Positions 22,495 to 29,676 of a DNA stretch of 34,290 bases are shown here, one piece after another. Origin of the DNA: an uncultured Spirochaetota bacterium. GTDB taxonomy: Bacteria; Spirochaetota; Spirochaetia; JAFGXN01. The translations under genes and the position numbers were made by a program. The stretch spans positions 1 through 34,290 of the forward strand of contig CALXKN010000019.1 in the NCBI GenBank assembly GCA_944388995.1. The letters are read 5' to 3'. A model generated the notes under the pieces. It saw only the letters and a list, made by a program, of their open reading frames with translations. It did not search any database and was not told the DNA's origin. Position 1 is the stretch's first letter. Each line of letters begins with the position of its first letter.

Positions 22495-24828
22495 ATGGAA
22501 AAAATAATGTCACGGTTGGTTCATTTTTCCGTAAAATACCGCGTTTGGGTCATCGCCGCTACGGCGGTTCTGACGCTGTTTTTCGGCGGTTTTGCGACAC
22601 AAATTCAATTTAATCCCAATATTGAAGCGATGGTTCCCGGATCGGATATCAGCAAAAAGAATTTCGAAGAGATGGGAATTGCCTCTTCCGATTATATTGC
22701 GTATACGGCGACGGCCGACGATGCGTTTACTCCTGAACAGCTGCGCCGTTTTGATGCGTTTATTAATGAAGTTTTGAAGCTGGAAGGAATCAAAGGCGTC
22801 AAAAGTCCGTTCAATCAAATCGAAGTGGTCAAAAAAGGAGGAAGTTTCTTCGGAATCGAGCCGATTGTCGACGGAATCGATGCGATTCAAACGCAGGAAG
22901 ACGCCGATGCTTTGAAAGAAGCGCTGCTTGGCAACTACATGACAAACAATTTGGTGGTTTCGCAGGAAGGTCGGACGCTGGTGGCGTTGTTTACTTACGA
23001 TTCGACGGTCAATTTGACGAAACTGGTTGATGAAATTCTGGAGGCCGAAGCGCCGCTGAAAGAGACGTTTGATACGGCTGTCACCGGAATGCCGGTGTTT
23101 GAACGGTCGGCGAAGGACTACATTTTCCGAGATTTACCGATGCTGCTGGCGTTGTCGCTGGTTTTTGTGATGATTACTTATTTTCTCGGTTTTCATGCAG
23201 CGAGAGCGGTTTTTCTGCCGATGTCGGTGGTTGTTTTCGGGACGATTTGGGCGGTCGGTCTGATGGGAATATTCGGCTTTCCGCTGACGGTTGTCAGTAT
23301 CGTCACGCCGCCGATTGTTTTGACGCTAGGCAGTTCGTACAGTATTCACATTCTCAACAGTTATTACCGGAAAGCAAAAGCGCATCAAGGCGAAACCGAT
23401 CCGATGTGGATTGCCGATGCCGTTTCCGATGTCAACAATACGATTTTCCTTGCCTCTTCGACAACGGTCGCCGGATTGCTCAGTCTGCTGGCAACAACGC
23501 TGACGCAAACGCGGCAGTTTGCGATTTCCACTTCGTTTGGAATTATTGCCTGTGCGCTGCTGTCGTTGTTTTATCTGCCGGCAGCATTGGCGATGATGAA
23601 GTCTCCGAAACAAAGCATTTCCGATAAAGTCAACGGCGGTTTTTTCAGCCGTTGTATGGAAAATTTGGCGCGCGGCGTGTTGAAAGTGCGATGGCTTTTA
23701 ATTGCGTTGTTTGCCGTTTGTTTTGTTCTGACTGTCGTCTTTTTCGGAAAAATCAATCGTTCGGTCGATTATGCCAAATACTATCCCGAAGGCGACTTTT
23801 CAATTGTTATGAACGAAATTGTCAGCGAACGCTTCGGCGGCGTCAATCAAATTTATTTTTCGTTTGATGCGCCCGACGGACAAGAAGGCTATTTTACCGA
23901 TCCCGAACACTTGCGGGGCATTGCCGAATTTCAACAAATTTTAAACGACGATCCCGATTTTACTTATACGCTTTCCATTGTTGACTTCATTAAAGACATC
24001 AACTTAAAGAAAAACGGAGTTGATGCACTTCCCGACAGCAAAGGACTGATGATTTACGTGCGGCGGGCGCTGGATCTCGCCAAACGTATGGGGGTTTCGT
24101 TGGGAGATGACATTCGGCTGATTGTCAACGATGATTTTTCAAGGGTTTCGATCATTGCCCGTATTTACGACAGCGAAGAGCGGAGCAATGTCAGCGACAT
24201 TCTGCTGAGTGAAAAACTGAAATTTCTTCAAAGCCGCGCCGACGAACTGATTCCGTCTGAAATTACCTATTCGGCGTGGGGGAATCGCATCATGTTTCTC
24301 GATTTGGCGGATACGATGGTTCGCGATCAATTTGTTTCGCTCTTCTTGTCGTCGCTGCTGATTTTCTTCTTGACGGCGTTGGTTTTCAAATCGCCGCTTT
24401 ATGGATTGCTGTCGCTTCTGCCGATTCTCTGCGGCATCGTAATGAATTACTTGCTGATGATTGTGACGCAGATTCAGATGGACATGACAACGACGATGGT
24501 TTCGTCGATTGCTGTCGGAATCGGCGTTGACAATGCGATTCATTACCTGCTGACTTATCGACGAATTCGGAAAGACAATCCAAAGCAAACCACCGGCGAA
24601 AATTTGATTGTGACAACTGTCGTCACCGGACGGCCGATTTTGCTGACCGGGCTGGGTATTGTCGGAGGACTGCTGCTTCTTTGCCTTTCGTCGTTCAAAC
24701 CGATCGGATTTTTCGGATTGCTGGTGGCTTTTACGCTTTTTGCGACGACCATCGGTACGCTGACGTTCCTTCCGGCGTGTTTGTCGATCGGCAGTTCCCT
24801 TTCGCAAAAATATGGAAAGAAAGCCTGA
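22495..24828 (+). CDS. RND/MMPL-superfamily exporter
   Basis: ATG 22495 with GAGAGG about 9 bases upstream gives 777 residues beginning MEKIMSRLVHFSVKYRVWVI. Two similar halves are seen: TM1 at residues ~18-35, a periplasmic domain with NPNIEAMVPGSD, five clustered helices, then TM7, a second domain (YYPEGDFSIVMNEIVSERFG) and five final helices. Each helix cluster has the sterol-sensing/MMPL-like motif VSIVTPPIVLTLGSSYSIHILN and SIAVGIGVDNAIHYLL. This belongs to the 'predicted exporter of the RND superfamily' used for lipids or hydrophobic compounds, driven by the proton gradient. No membrane-fusion protein or outer-membrane channel is nearby, in line with the stand-alone class. It overlaps hydF by 17 bases. 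Confidence 0.85.
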   Translation: MEKIMSRLVHFSVKYRVWVIAATAVLTLFFGGFATQIQFNPNIEAMVPGSDISKKNFEEMGIASSDYIAYTATADDAFTPEQLRRFDAFINEVLKLEGIKGVKSPFNQIEVVKKGGSFFGIEPIVDGIDAIQTQEDADALKEALLGNYMTNNLVVSQEGRTLVALFTYDSTVNLTKLVDEILEAEAPLKETFDTAVTGMPVFERSAKDYIFRDLPMLLALSLVFVMITYFLGFHAARAVFLPMSVVVFGTIWAVGLMGIFGFPLTVVSIVTPPIVLTLGSSYSIHILNSYYRKAKAHQGETDPMWIADAVSDVNNTIFLASSTTVAGLLSLLATTLTQTRQFAISTSFGIIACALLSLFYLPAALAMMKSPKQSISDKVNGGFFSRCMENLARGVLKVRWLLIALFAVCFVLTVVFFGKINRSVDYAKYYPEGDFSIVMNEIVSERFGGVNQIYFSFDAPDGQEGYFTDPEHLRGIAEFQQILNDDPDFTYTLSIVDFIKDINLKKNGVDALPDSKGLMIYVRRALDLAKRMGVSLGDDIRLIVNDDFSRVSIIARIYDSEERSNVSDILLSEKLKFLQSRADELIPSEITYSAWGNRIMFLDLADTMVRDQFVSLFLSSLLIFFLTALVFKSPLYGLLSLLPILCGIVMNYLLMIVTQIQMDMTTTMVSSIAVGIGVDNAIHYLLTYRRIRKDNPKQTTGENLIVTTVVTGRPILLTGLGIVGGLLLLCLSSFKPIGFFGLLVAFTLFATTIGTLTFLPACLSIGSSLSQKYGKKA

Positions 24829-26008
24829 CAGTCTGCGCCCGCACATTGTGCTTTACGGAGCCGTTAACGCGGGCAAATCCTCTTTAATGAACGCTTTAAC
24901 GGCGCAGGAAACCTCAATTGTTTCGGATGCCGCCGGAACGACCACCGATGCTGTTTCCAAAGCGATGGAACTGCTGCCGTTCGGTCCCGTTGTTTTTGTC
25001 GACACGGCAGGTTTGGATGATCAAACGGAGCTTGGAGCGAAGAGGGCGGTGAAGACTGCCGCCGCTTTAGCAGGAGCCGAAATCAAAACAGCGGTTGCCG
25101 ACGCCCGGTACCCGATTCCCGAATTTTTTGACCGTACGCCGCCGACGGTTTTTGTGCTGACGCGGCGCGATGAGGTTTCCGAAGAGTTGATTGCCTCTCG
25201 AATGGAGGAGATCCGCAAACGGTTTCCGGCAGCCGCAGCGGTTGCCGTCTCTTCCGTTACGGGAGTCGGAGTCGAGGAGTTCAAACAAATTCTGATTTCA
25301 TCATTGGAAGAAAAACGGCGGAACGAACCGATTTTAATGGAAGGGTTGACGGAAAAAGATAAAATCTTCGTTTTGGTCTGCCCAATCGATTCGGAAGCAC
25401 CGGCCGGGCGGCTGATTCTGCCGCAGGTGCAGACCGTCCGCCGCATTCTGGATACATACGGCGTCGCTGTTGTCGTTCAGCCTCCGCAGTTGACGAAAAC
25501 TCTTGCGCTTCTCGGCGGCCGTGTCGGTTTGGTCATCGCTGATTCGCAGGTGATCGGCGACTGTGCGCAAATGGTTCCCGAAACGATTCCGCTGACAACT
25601 TTTTCGATTCTCTTTTCGGCATGGCGCGGCGACATTCGAACTTATATTCTGAATGCGAAAATCCTTGATTCAATTCGCGACGATGATGCAATTCTGATCG
25701 CTGAAGCATGCACGCATCAAGTTCACTGCGAAGACATCGGCCGCGTCAAACTGCCGGCAATGATTCGGCGTTATACAGGAAAAAATCCAAAGATCGACGT
25801 CTTCGGCGGCGACTATCCAAACGACGTCTCTCACTACAAGCTGATTATTCACTGCGGCGGCTGTCTGATGACGGCGGCGCGGATGCGCAATCGGACAGCG
25901 GAGGCGATCAGTTTGTCCGTTCCGATTACCAATTACGGAACCGCAATTGCGCACATGCAGGGAATTTTAGAACGTGTTTCGCAAATATTTAAAAACGAGG
26001 CGAAGTAA
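24812..26008 (+). CDS. hydF: [FeFe]-hydrogenase maturation GTPase HydF
   Basis: ATG 24812 lies inside the end of the RND gene. The 398-residue product has an N-terminal GTPase: P-loop GAVNAGKS (16-23), switch I TTTD (43-46) and DTAG (64-67). A dimerisation part follows (RLILPQVQTVRRILD), then a C-terminal cluster domain whose Cys300-x-His302, His347-Cys348-x-x-Cys351 fits the HydF pattern CxHx(44-53)HCxxC for the [4Fe-4S] cluster. HydF is the scaffold on which HydE and HydG build the 2Fe subcluster before it is passed to apo-hydrogenase. It shows the organism makes an [FeFe]-hydrogenase, so it produces or uses H2 anaerobically. HydE, HydG and the hydrogenase are not in this window. The product is full length. 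Confidence 0.93.
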   Translation: MERKPDSLRPHIVLYGAVNAGKSSLMNALTAQETSIVSDAAGTTTDAVSKAMELLPFGPVVFVDTAGLDDQTELGAKRAVKTAAALAGAEIKTAVADARYPIPEFFDRTPPTVFVLTRRDEVSEELIASRMEEIRKRFPAAAAVAVSSVTGVGVEEFKQILISSLEEKRRNEPILMEGLTEKDKIFVLVCPIDSEAPAGRLILPQVQTVRRILDTYGVAVVVQPPQLTKTLALLGGRVGLVIADSQVIGDCAQMVPETIPLTTFSILFSAWRGDIRTYILNAKILDSIRDDDAILIAEACTHQVHCEDIGRVKLPAMIRRYTGKNPKIDVFGGDYPNDVSHYKLIIHCGGCLMTAARMRNRTAEAISLSVPITNYGTAIAHMQGILERVSQIFKNEAK

Positions 26009-26046
26009 AAGCAGCGCGAAATTCCCGTTCTTTTGAAGCAAACCGC

Positions 26047-26075
26047 TTGACGCAAAAACCGAAAACCGCTATAAT
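26047..26075 (+). promoter_or_regulatory. Promoter of tRNA-Ala(GGC)
   Basis: TTGACG (26047-26052), 17 bases, TATAAT (26070-26075), 12 bases before the tRNA. Confidence 0.8.
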
Positions 26076-26086
26076 GCAAACAATTC

Positions 26087-26160
26087 GGGGGTGTAGCTCA
26101 GTTGGCTAGAGCGTTTGAATGGCATTCAAAAGGTCAGGGGTTCGAGACCCCTCATCTCCA
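26087..26160 (+). tRNA. tRNA-Ala (anticodon GGC)
   Basis: All arms fold: acceptor GGGGGTG with CATCTCC, D arm GCTC/GAGC, anticodon stem TTTGA/TCAAA with loop ATGGCAT (anticodon GGC at 26121-26123), T arm AGGGG/CCCCT with TTCGAGA. Pair 3-70 is G-U, the alanine identity element. Position 73 is A; CCA is not encoded. Length 74. Confidence 0.95.
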
Positions 26161-26185
26161 AAACTTCTTTTGAGGACGGACGCCT

Positions 26186-28102
26186 ATGGCTCACGGATTT
26201 TTTCGAGTCGCGGCGGCGGCTCCCACTGTCAGAATCGCCGATCCTCCGCGCAATGCGGAGGCGATTTTAAAGGAAATCGAAGCGGCGGACAAACTCGATG
26301 TTCAGTTTCTTTTGTTCCCCGAAGCGGTTTTGACCGGCGCTACTTGCGGAGATCTCTTTTTTCAACAGCCGCTTTTAAACGCAGCTGAAGAGGCGTTATG
26401 CAAATTGATCAAAGCGACAGAACGCGTGCGGACGTTGATTTGCGCAGGATTTCCTTTGCCGCTCGGCGGTCGGCTGTACAATGCGGCCGCCGTTTTCGGA
26501 AACGGACGCCTTTACGGAATTTGCGGCGAACGGGATCCCCGCAGTGTCGGAGGCATCGACCGGAGCCGGTATTTTTCCTCGGCGCCGGAAGAACCGCAGA
26601 CTGTTTCGGTTGCCGGTTTTTCTGTTCCGTTCGGCAGCCGGTTGATTTTTGATTTGAAAGTCGATGATGAAACATTTCCGATGACGATTGTTTTCGGCGA
26701 TGATCCGCAGCCGACTGCCGGTGCGCTGCTGCTTGCCCGTCCGTTTGCCGCTGCCGAAATCGCCGGTGCGGCGGAGTTCCGCCGTTCGGTTGCCGTCGCC
26801 GAATCGGGATTGACGCATTCGGTTTGCGTTTACGCCGGCAGCGGCCGCGGAGAATCGACAGGCGATGCTGTTTTTGGCGGCGGCTGCCTGATTGCCGAAA
26901 ACGGCAGCATTTTGCGGGAACGTTCGCTGTTTGACGATGAAGTGCTGGTATCTGTCGACGTTGATTTTCAGCGTTTGACGGCCGACCGACAGAAAAACCG
27001 CCCTCGTTCTGCCGAAGCGACTTCATTCTGTATTCCGGTTGAATGCCCGCCGCGCCGCGCCGGGACACTCATGCGCCGTGTTTCCCCGTATCCGTTTGTT
27101 CCCGCCGACAAAGATGAACGGGCACGCCGCTGCCGCCTGATTCTGCGATTGCAGACGGAAGGACTGGCTCAACGGTTGCGGCAGACGCGTATCGGAAGCG
27201 TTGTTTTGGGGCTTTCCGGCGGACTGGATTCGACGCTGGCGCTGCTGGCGGCCGTATCGGCATTCGATTTGCTGCGTCTGCCAAAGACGAATATTGTCTG
27301 CCTGACCATGCCGGGCTTCGGCACGACCGATCATACAAAAAACAACGCCTTCGCTTTAGCTCAGGCTGCGGGAGTTTCTCTGAAAGAAATTCCGATCAAA
27401 GAAGCGACAGCGCTCCATTTCAAAGACATCGGTCACGATCCTTCCGTCACCGATGCGGTCTATGAAAACGCGCAGGCTCGCGAACGCACTCAGGTTCTCA
27501 TGGACACGGCAAACGGGCTCAACGCGCTGGTGTTGGGAACCGGGGACCTCTCGGAAGCGGCGCTCGGTTGGGCCACATTTAACGGCGATCATATGGCAAT
27601 GTACGGTGTCAACGCATCAATTCCAAAAACCTTGATGCGCGAACTGGTTCGCTTTTCTGCCGAATCGCTGCAAACCGAGAATCCTCAACTGGCTCAGCTG
27701 CTGACCGATGTTCTGAACACTCCCGTCAGTCCTGAACTGTTGCCGCCGAAAGACGGAAAAATTGTTCAGGAAACTGAAGCCCTTGTCGGTCCCTATGAAC
27801 TTCACGACTTTTTTCTGTATTATACGGTGCGCTTCGGCTTTTCTCCCGAGAAAATTTTTACGCTGGCACAAGCTGCTTTCACGGAAGAAAACGGCTGTCC
27901 CCGCAATCCTGTCGAAATTCGCCGTTGGCTCGAAATCTTCTTCCGCCGCTTTTTCAGTCAGCAGTTCAAACGCAACTGTTCGCCCGAAGCTCCTCGAGTC
28001 GGCTCCGTTTCTCTCTCTCCTCGCGGGGGCTGGCTAATGCCCAGCGACGCTGAAGCCGCCGTCTGGCTTGACGGAATCGGAAAAATCGATGCAAATGCTT
28101 GA
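26186..28102 (+). CDS. nadE: NAD+ synthetase, NadE, with apparently degenerate glutaminase domain
   Basis: ATG 26186 follows GAGGACGG. The 638-residue product has the layout of glutamine-dependent NadE: nitrilase-type amidotransferase domain (1-~290), then the ATP-pyrophosphatase synthetase domain with SGGLDS (344-349), PGFGTTDHTKNNA, VLGTGDLSEAALGW, NASIPKTLMRELV and a C-terminal FKRNCSPEAPRVGS. It makes NAD+ from deamido-NAD+ and ATP. In the nitrilase domain the Glu (FPEAVLTG, Glu46) is kept, but the segment aligned with the catalytic Lys (PKSYLP in Mycobacterium NadE) reads CGERDP, and that aligned with the nucleophile Cys (EICED) reads TIVFGDD: no Lys and no Cys. I infer that this enzyme uses free ammonia. 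Sequences are otherwise well conserved. It lies between two tRNA-Ala genes. Confidence 0.88.
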   Translation: MAHGFFRVAAAAPTVRIADPPRNAEAILKEIEAADKLDVQFLLFPEAVLTGATCGDLFFQQPLLNAAEEALCKLIKATERVRTLICAGFPLPLGGRLYNAAAVFGNGRLYGICGERDPRSVGGIDRSRYFSSAPEEPQTVSVAGFSVPFGSRLIFDLKVDDETFPMTIVFGDDPQPTAGALLLARPFAAAEIAGAAEFRRSVAVAESGLTHSVCVYAGSGRGESTGDAVFGGGCLIAENGSILRERSLFDDEVLVSVDVDFQRLTADRQKNRPRSAEATSFCIPVECPPRRAGTLMRRVSPYPFVPADKDERARRCRLILRLQTEGLAQRLRQTRIGSVVLGLSGGLDSTLALLAAVSAFDLLRLPKTNIVCLTMPGFGTTDHTKNNAFALAQAAGVSLKEIPIKEATALHFKDIGHDPSVTDAVYENAQARERTQVLMDTANGLNALVLGTGDLSEAALGWATFNGDHMAMYGVNASIPKTLMRELVRFSAESLQTENPQLAQLLTDVLNTPVSPELLPPKDGKIVQETEALVGPYELHDFFLYYTVRFGFSPEKIFTLAQAAFTEENGCPRNPVEIRRWLEIFFRRFFSQQFKRNCSPEAPRVGSVSLSPRGGWLMPSDAEAAVWLDGIGKIDANA

Positions 28103-28126
28103 TTTTTTTTCCCGTTTGTCTATAAT
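28099..28126 (+). promoter_or_regulatory. Promoter of tRNA-Ala(CGC)
   Basis: TTGATT (28099-28104), 16 bases, TATAAT (28121-28126). The -35 box contains the TGA stop of nadE. Confidence 0.75.
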
Positions 28127-28135
28127 AAACACAAC

Positions 28136-28208
28136 GGGGAATTAGCTCAGTTGGTAGAGCGATTGGTTCGCAATCAATAGGCCGTGGGTTCGAGTCCCAT
28201 ATTCTCCA
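28136..28208 (+). tRNA. tRNA-Ala (anticodon CGC)
   Basis: Acceptor GGGGAAT with ATTCTCC, D arm GCTC/GAGC, anticodon stem ATTGG/TCAAT with loop TTCGCAA (anticodon CGC at 28169-28171), T arm GTGGG/CCCAT with TTCGAGT. Pair 3-70 is again G-U and base 73 is A. Length 73; CCA not encoded. CGC reads only GCG, a dedicated isoacceptor. Confidence 0.93.
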
Positions 28209-28211
28209 ACG

Positions 28212-28238
28212 CCGCCGGAGTTTTCCGGCGGTTTTTTT
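28212..28238 (+). terminator. Intrinsic terminator after tRNA-Ala(CGC)
   Basis: CCGCCGG (28212-28218) and CCGGCGG (28225-28231) form the stem, followed by seven T. Confidence 0.92.
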
Positions 28239-28500
28239 CTTTCTGAATTTTCCGGGCGCGCGCCCCTGCGGGGCGCCGGGCTTTCCGCTGCAATTCGCGC
28301 CCTCCCGCGCCTTCTCCCCGCGGCAAAGCTGCCCGCTTTGCCCTGCGCCGCCTTCCCGTCGGCCGCTCATTTGCGCTCCAATCCCTCGCGCCTTCGGCGG
28401 CTCTGACGGCCGTTTGCGAATCGGCTGCCTTCAACGCAGTATTTTATGTCTTTTCCTGCAACCTTTGTTCCCGCTTGGGACGGCGGCAAACGCTTTATTT
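28239..28500. other. GC-rich gene-free stretch with palindromes
   Basis: About 260 bases of very high GC (~65%) hold no supported gene. A GGGCGCGCGCCCC palindrome near 28253-28265 is followed by a GCCCCTGCGGGGC hairpin. This looks like a REP-type or dispersed intergenic repeat common after tRNA genes; there is no second copy within the window. Confidence 0.4.
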
Positions 28501-28580
28501 CTCACTGACAAACGTCCCATTTCTCAGTGAGAAATTTTAAAAACTCACTGAGAAATTTTAAAAACGCAGTGAGTTTTTGG
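28498..28580. repeat. 21-nt tandem repeats with alternative hairpins
   Basis: Copies at 28523-28544 and 28544-28565 share CTCA(G/C)TGAGAAATTTTAAAAAC with a 21-base period; partial units lie at 28500 (CTCACTGA) and 28567 (CAGTGAG). CTCACTG (28544-28550) can pair with CAGTGAG (28567-28573), followed by TTTTT, like a terminator. CTCACTGA (28501-28508) can instead pair with TCAGTGAG (28524-28531). These pairings compete. Confidence 0.7.
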
Positions 28581-28690
28581 CAAAAGGCCGCCGTTTTTCG
28601 GCGCGCTTTGAATTCGAAATCCGCAAACGGAAGCAAATCGCGGTCAAAAAGACAAAACCGCCGCAAATCCTCCGGCAGGCGGCGCGACGG

Positions 28691-28751
28691 TAAATAAATT
28701 ATTAAAATATTATGAATTGTCGTGAATTTATTTAGAACAATATGATATAAT
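28691..28751 (+). promoter_or_regulatory. Promoter region of the HU gene with a flanking inverted repeat
   Basis: TATAAT at 28746-28751 has no good -35, but just upstream lies a perfect 10-bp inverted repeat, TAAATAAATT (28691-28700) and AATTTATTTA (28725-28734), in a very AT-rich stretch. It could be a regulator or HU-type binding site. Confidence 0.45.
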
Positions 28752-29001
28752 ATTATCAGTTTCCGTCGGGAGGTTCTTCCGGATTTCCCCTGAAGCGGCG
28801 CGGATTCCGCGCATTTGTGATAGAATACGGAAACCGGTCGGTTTTGACAAAAGCAAAGGCTTTTGCAACGGCGGACATTGACTCAGGCGGAGACTGCAGC
28901 CCGCGGCGGGTCAATCATTTCGGAGGAAGAAAGGAAACAGCCTTTCTTCGGTAAAAAAGGAGGGGCAAAATGATTTTGCTGCTTATTAAAAGGAGGGGAA
29001 T
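28752..29001 (+). promoter_or_regulatory. Long structured leader of the HU gene
   Basis: About 245 bases separate the -10 box from the HU start. They contain GCGCGGATTCCGCGC, an ATTGAC...GTCAAT pair (28877-28882/28910-28915) bracketing a GC-rich segment, and a perfect 9-bp hairpin GAAGAAAGG/CCTTTCTTC (28926-28934/28941-28949) without a T run, just before the first GGAGGGG site. No known riboswitch class is recognised. Confidence 0.45.
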
Positions 29002-29005
29002 ATGA
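28970..29005 (+). CDS. 11-residue leader ORF overlapping the HU start
   Basis: ATG 28970 follows AAGGAGGGG and encodes MILLLIKRRGI; its TGA overlaps the HU ATG (ATGA), and its AAA AGG AGG GG codons are the ribosome site of HU. The two matched GGAGGGG sites and the overlap suggest translational coupling. Short, so coding is plausible but unproven. Confidence 0.4.
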   Translation: MILLLIKRRGI

Positions 29006-29379
29006 GATATTCCGTCCGACAAAGAGCGAACCCGATGGATCGGGGCGCTCAGGCAAAGTTCTATGCGGCGCCCGTATGGAATGAAGAGATTGACATCCGG
29101 CAGCTGGCCGAAGAGATTGCGTCAAGCTGCACGCTGACGCCGGCCGACATTGTCGCGGTGTTGGAGAGCTTCATCGCCGTCATTCCGCCGCATTTGATCA
29201 AAGGCGACGTTGTGCGTCTCGGAGATTTCGGGATTCTGAAACTGACCTTTGGCAGCGACGGACGGCTTGACGAGGCGGACGTTTCGGCCGATCTCATCAA
29301 AAACACGCGGGTGCTTTTCCTCTCGCGGCCGGAACTGAAAAGCCGCCTGAAACGGGCGTCGTTCAGAAAGAAGGCGTAG
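29002..29379 (+). CDS. HU-family DNA-binding protein
   Basis: ATG 29002 has AGGAGGGG 5 bases upstream. The 125-residue product has the longer N-terminus of the Bacteroides/Treponema HU-like family (MRYSVRQRANPMDRG..KFYAAPVW), then the HU core: helices (DIRQLAEEIASSCTLTPADI), a loop with VVRLGDFGILKLTF and a basic RPELKSRLKRASFRKKA end. It binds and bends DNA non-specifically, shaping the nucleoid or assisting recombination. It is the intact relative of the frameshifted HU at 2023. Its last ~75 bases are duplicated at 29590-29676 and it ends at a strong terminator. A possible leader ORF overlaps its start. Confidence 0.88.
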   Translation: MRYSVRQRANPMDRGAQAKFYAAPVWNEEIDIRQLAEEIASSCTLTPADIVAVLESFIAVIPPHLIKGDVVRLGDFGILKLTFGSDGRLDEADVSADLIKNTRVLFLSRPELKSRLKRASFRKKA

Positions 29380-29393
29380 CGCCGCGGCGCCGG
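29307..29393. repeat. HU 3'-end repeat, copy 1 (in the intact gene)
   Basis: This segment of the HU gene, from ACGC(G/A)GGTG through GGCGTAGCGCCGCGG, recurs at 29590-29676 with about 8 differences. Confidence 0.85.
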
Positions 29394-29446
29394 GCGGCCG
29401 CGCTTGGCAAAAGGCCGCCGCCAACAAAGAAGGCTCTCAGCGGAGA

Positions 29447-29526
29447 GCCGCGGTCAAGAACCGCTTTTGAAAAAAAACAATGCGTTCCCTGCCCGCGGAG
29501 GGCAGGGTTTTTTTGAAGGGAGAGCA
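29447..29526. repeat. ~75-bp terminator-bearing direct repeat, copy 1
   Basis: Begins GCCGCGGTCAAGAAC, continues with an A run and the CCCTGCCC...GGGCAGGG terminator and ends AAGGGAGAG. Copy 2 is at 31662-31740 in the same orientation. The copies differ at a handful of positions. Together they bracket the RloB/ATPase module. Confidence 0.85.
29487..29514 (+). terminator. Intrinsic terminator of the HU gene
   Basis: CCCTGCCC (29487-29494), GCGGA loop, GGGCAGGG (29500-29507) and seven T. Confidence 0.9.
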
Positions 29527-29589
29527 AAGTGCCTTTTCTATATTTTATAAACAGCTTTTTTACACACAAAGTAGAATGGCTGGATTTAA

Positions 29590-29676
29590 AAATACGCAGG
29601 TGTTTTTCCTCTTGCGGCCGGAACTGAAAAGCCGTCTGAACCGGGATCGTTCAGAAAGAAGGCGTAGCGCCGCGGC
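29590..29676 (+). pseudogene. Duplicated 3' end of the HU gene
   Basis: In frame it reads AGV.../QVFFLLRPELKSRLNRDRSERRRS, i.e. the HU C-terminus with a frameshift near RSERR. It is ~283 bases from the matching part of the intact gene and has no start. The antisense of this remnant supplies the last codons and stop of the RloB gene. Confidence 0.75.

Noticed and set aside
28498-28580. CRISPR array
   Set aside because: The 21-base units are adjacent, without unique spacers, and there are no cas genes.
29363-29569. Minus-strand frame ending RRRGATPSF, with ALRGQGTHCFF
   Set aside because: It is the antisense of the HU tail and its terminator repeat; the same words at 31529-31798 come from repeat copy 2, so similarity reflects DNA repeats, not a protein family.
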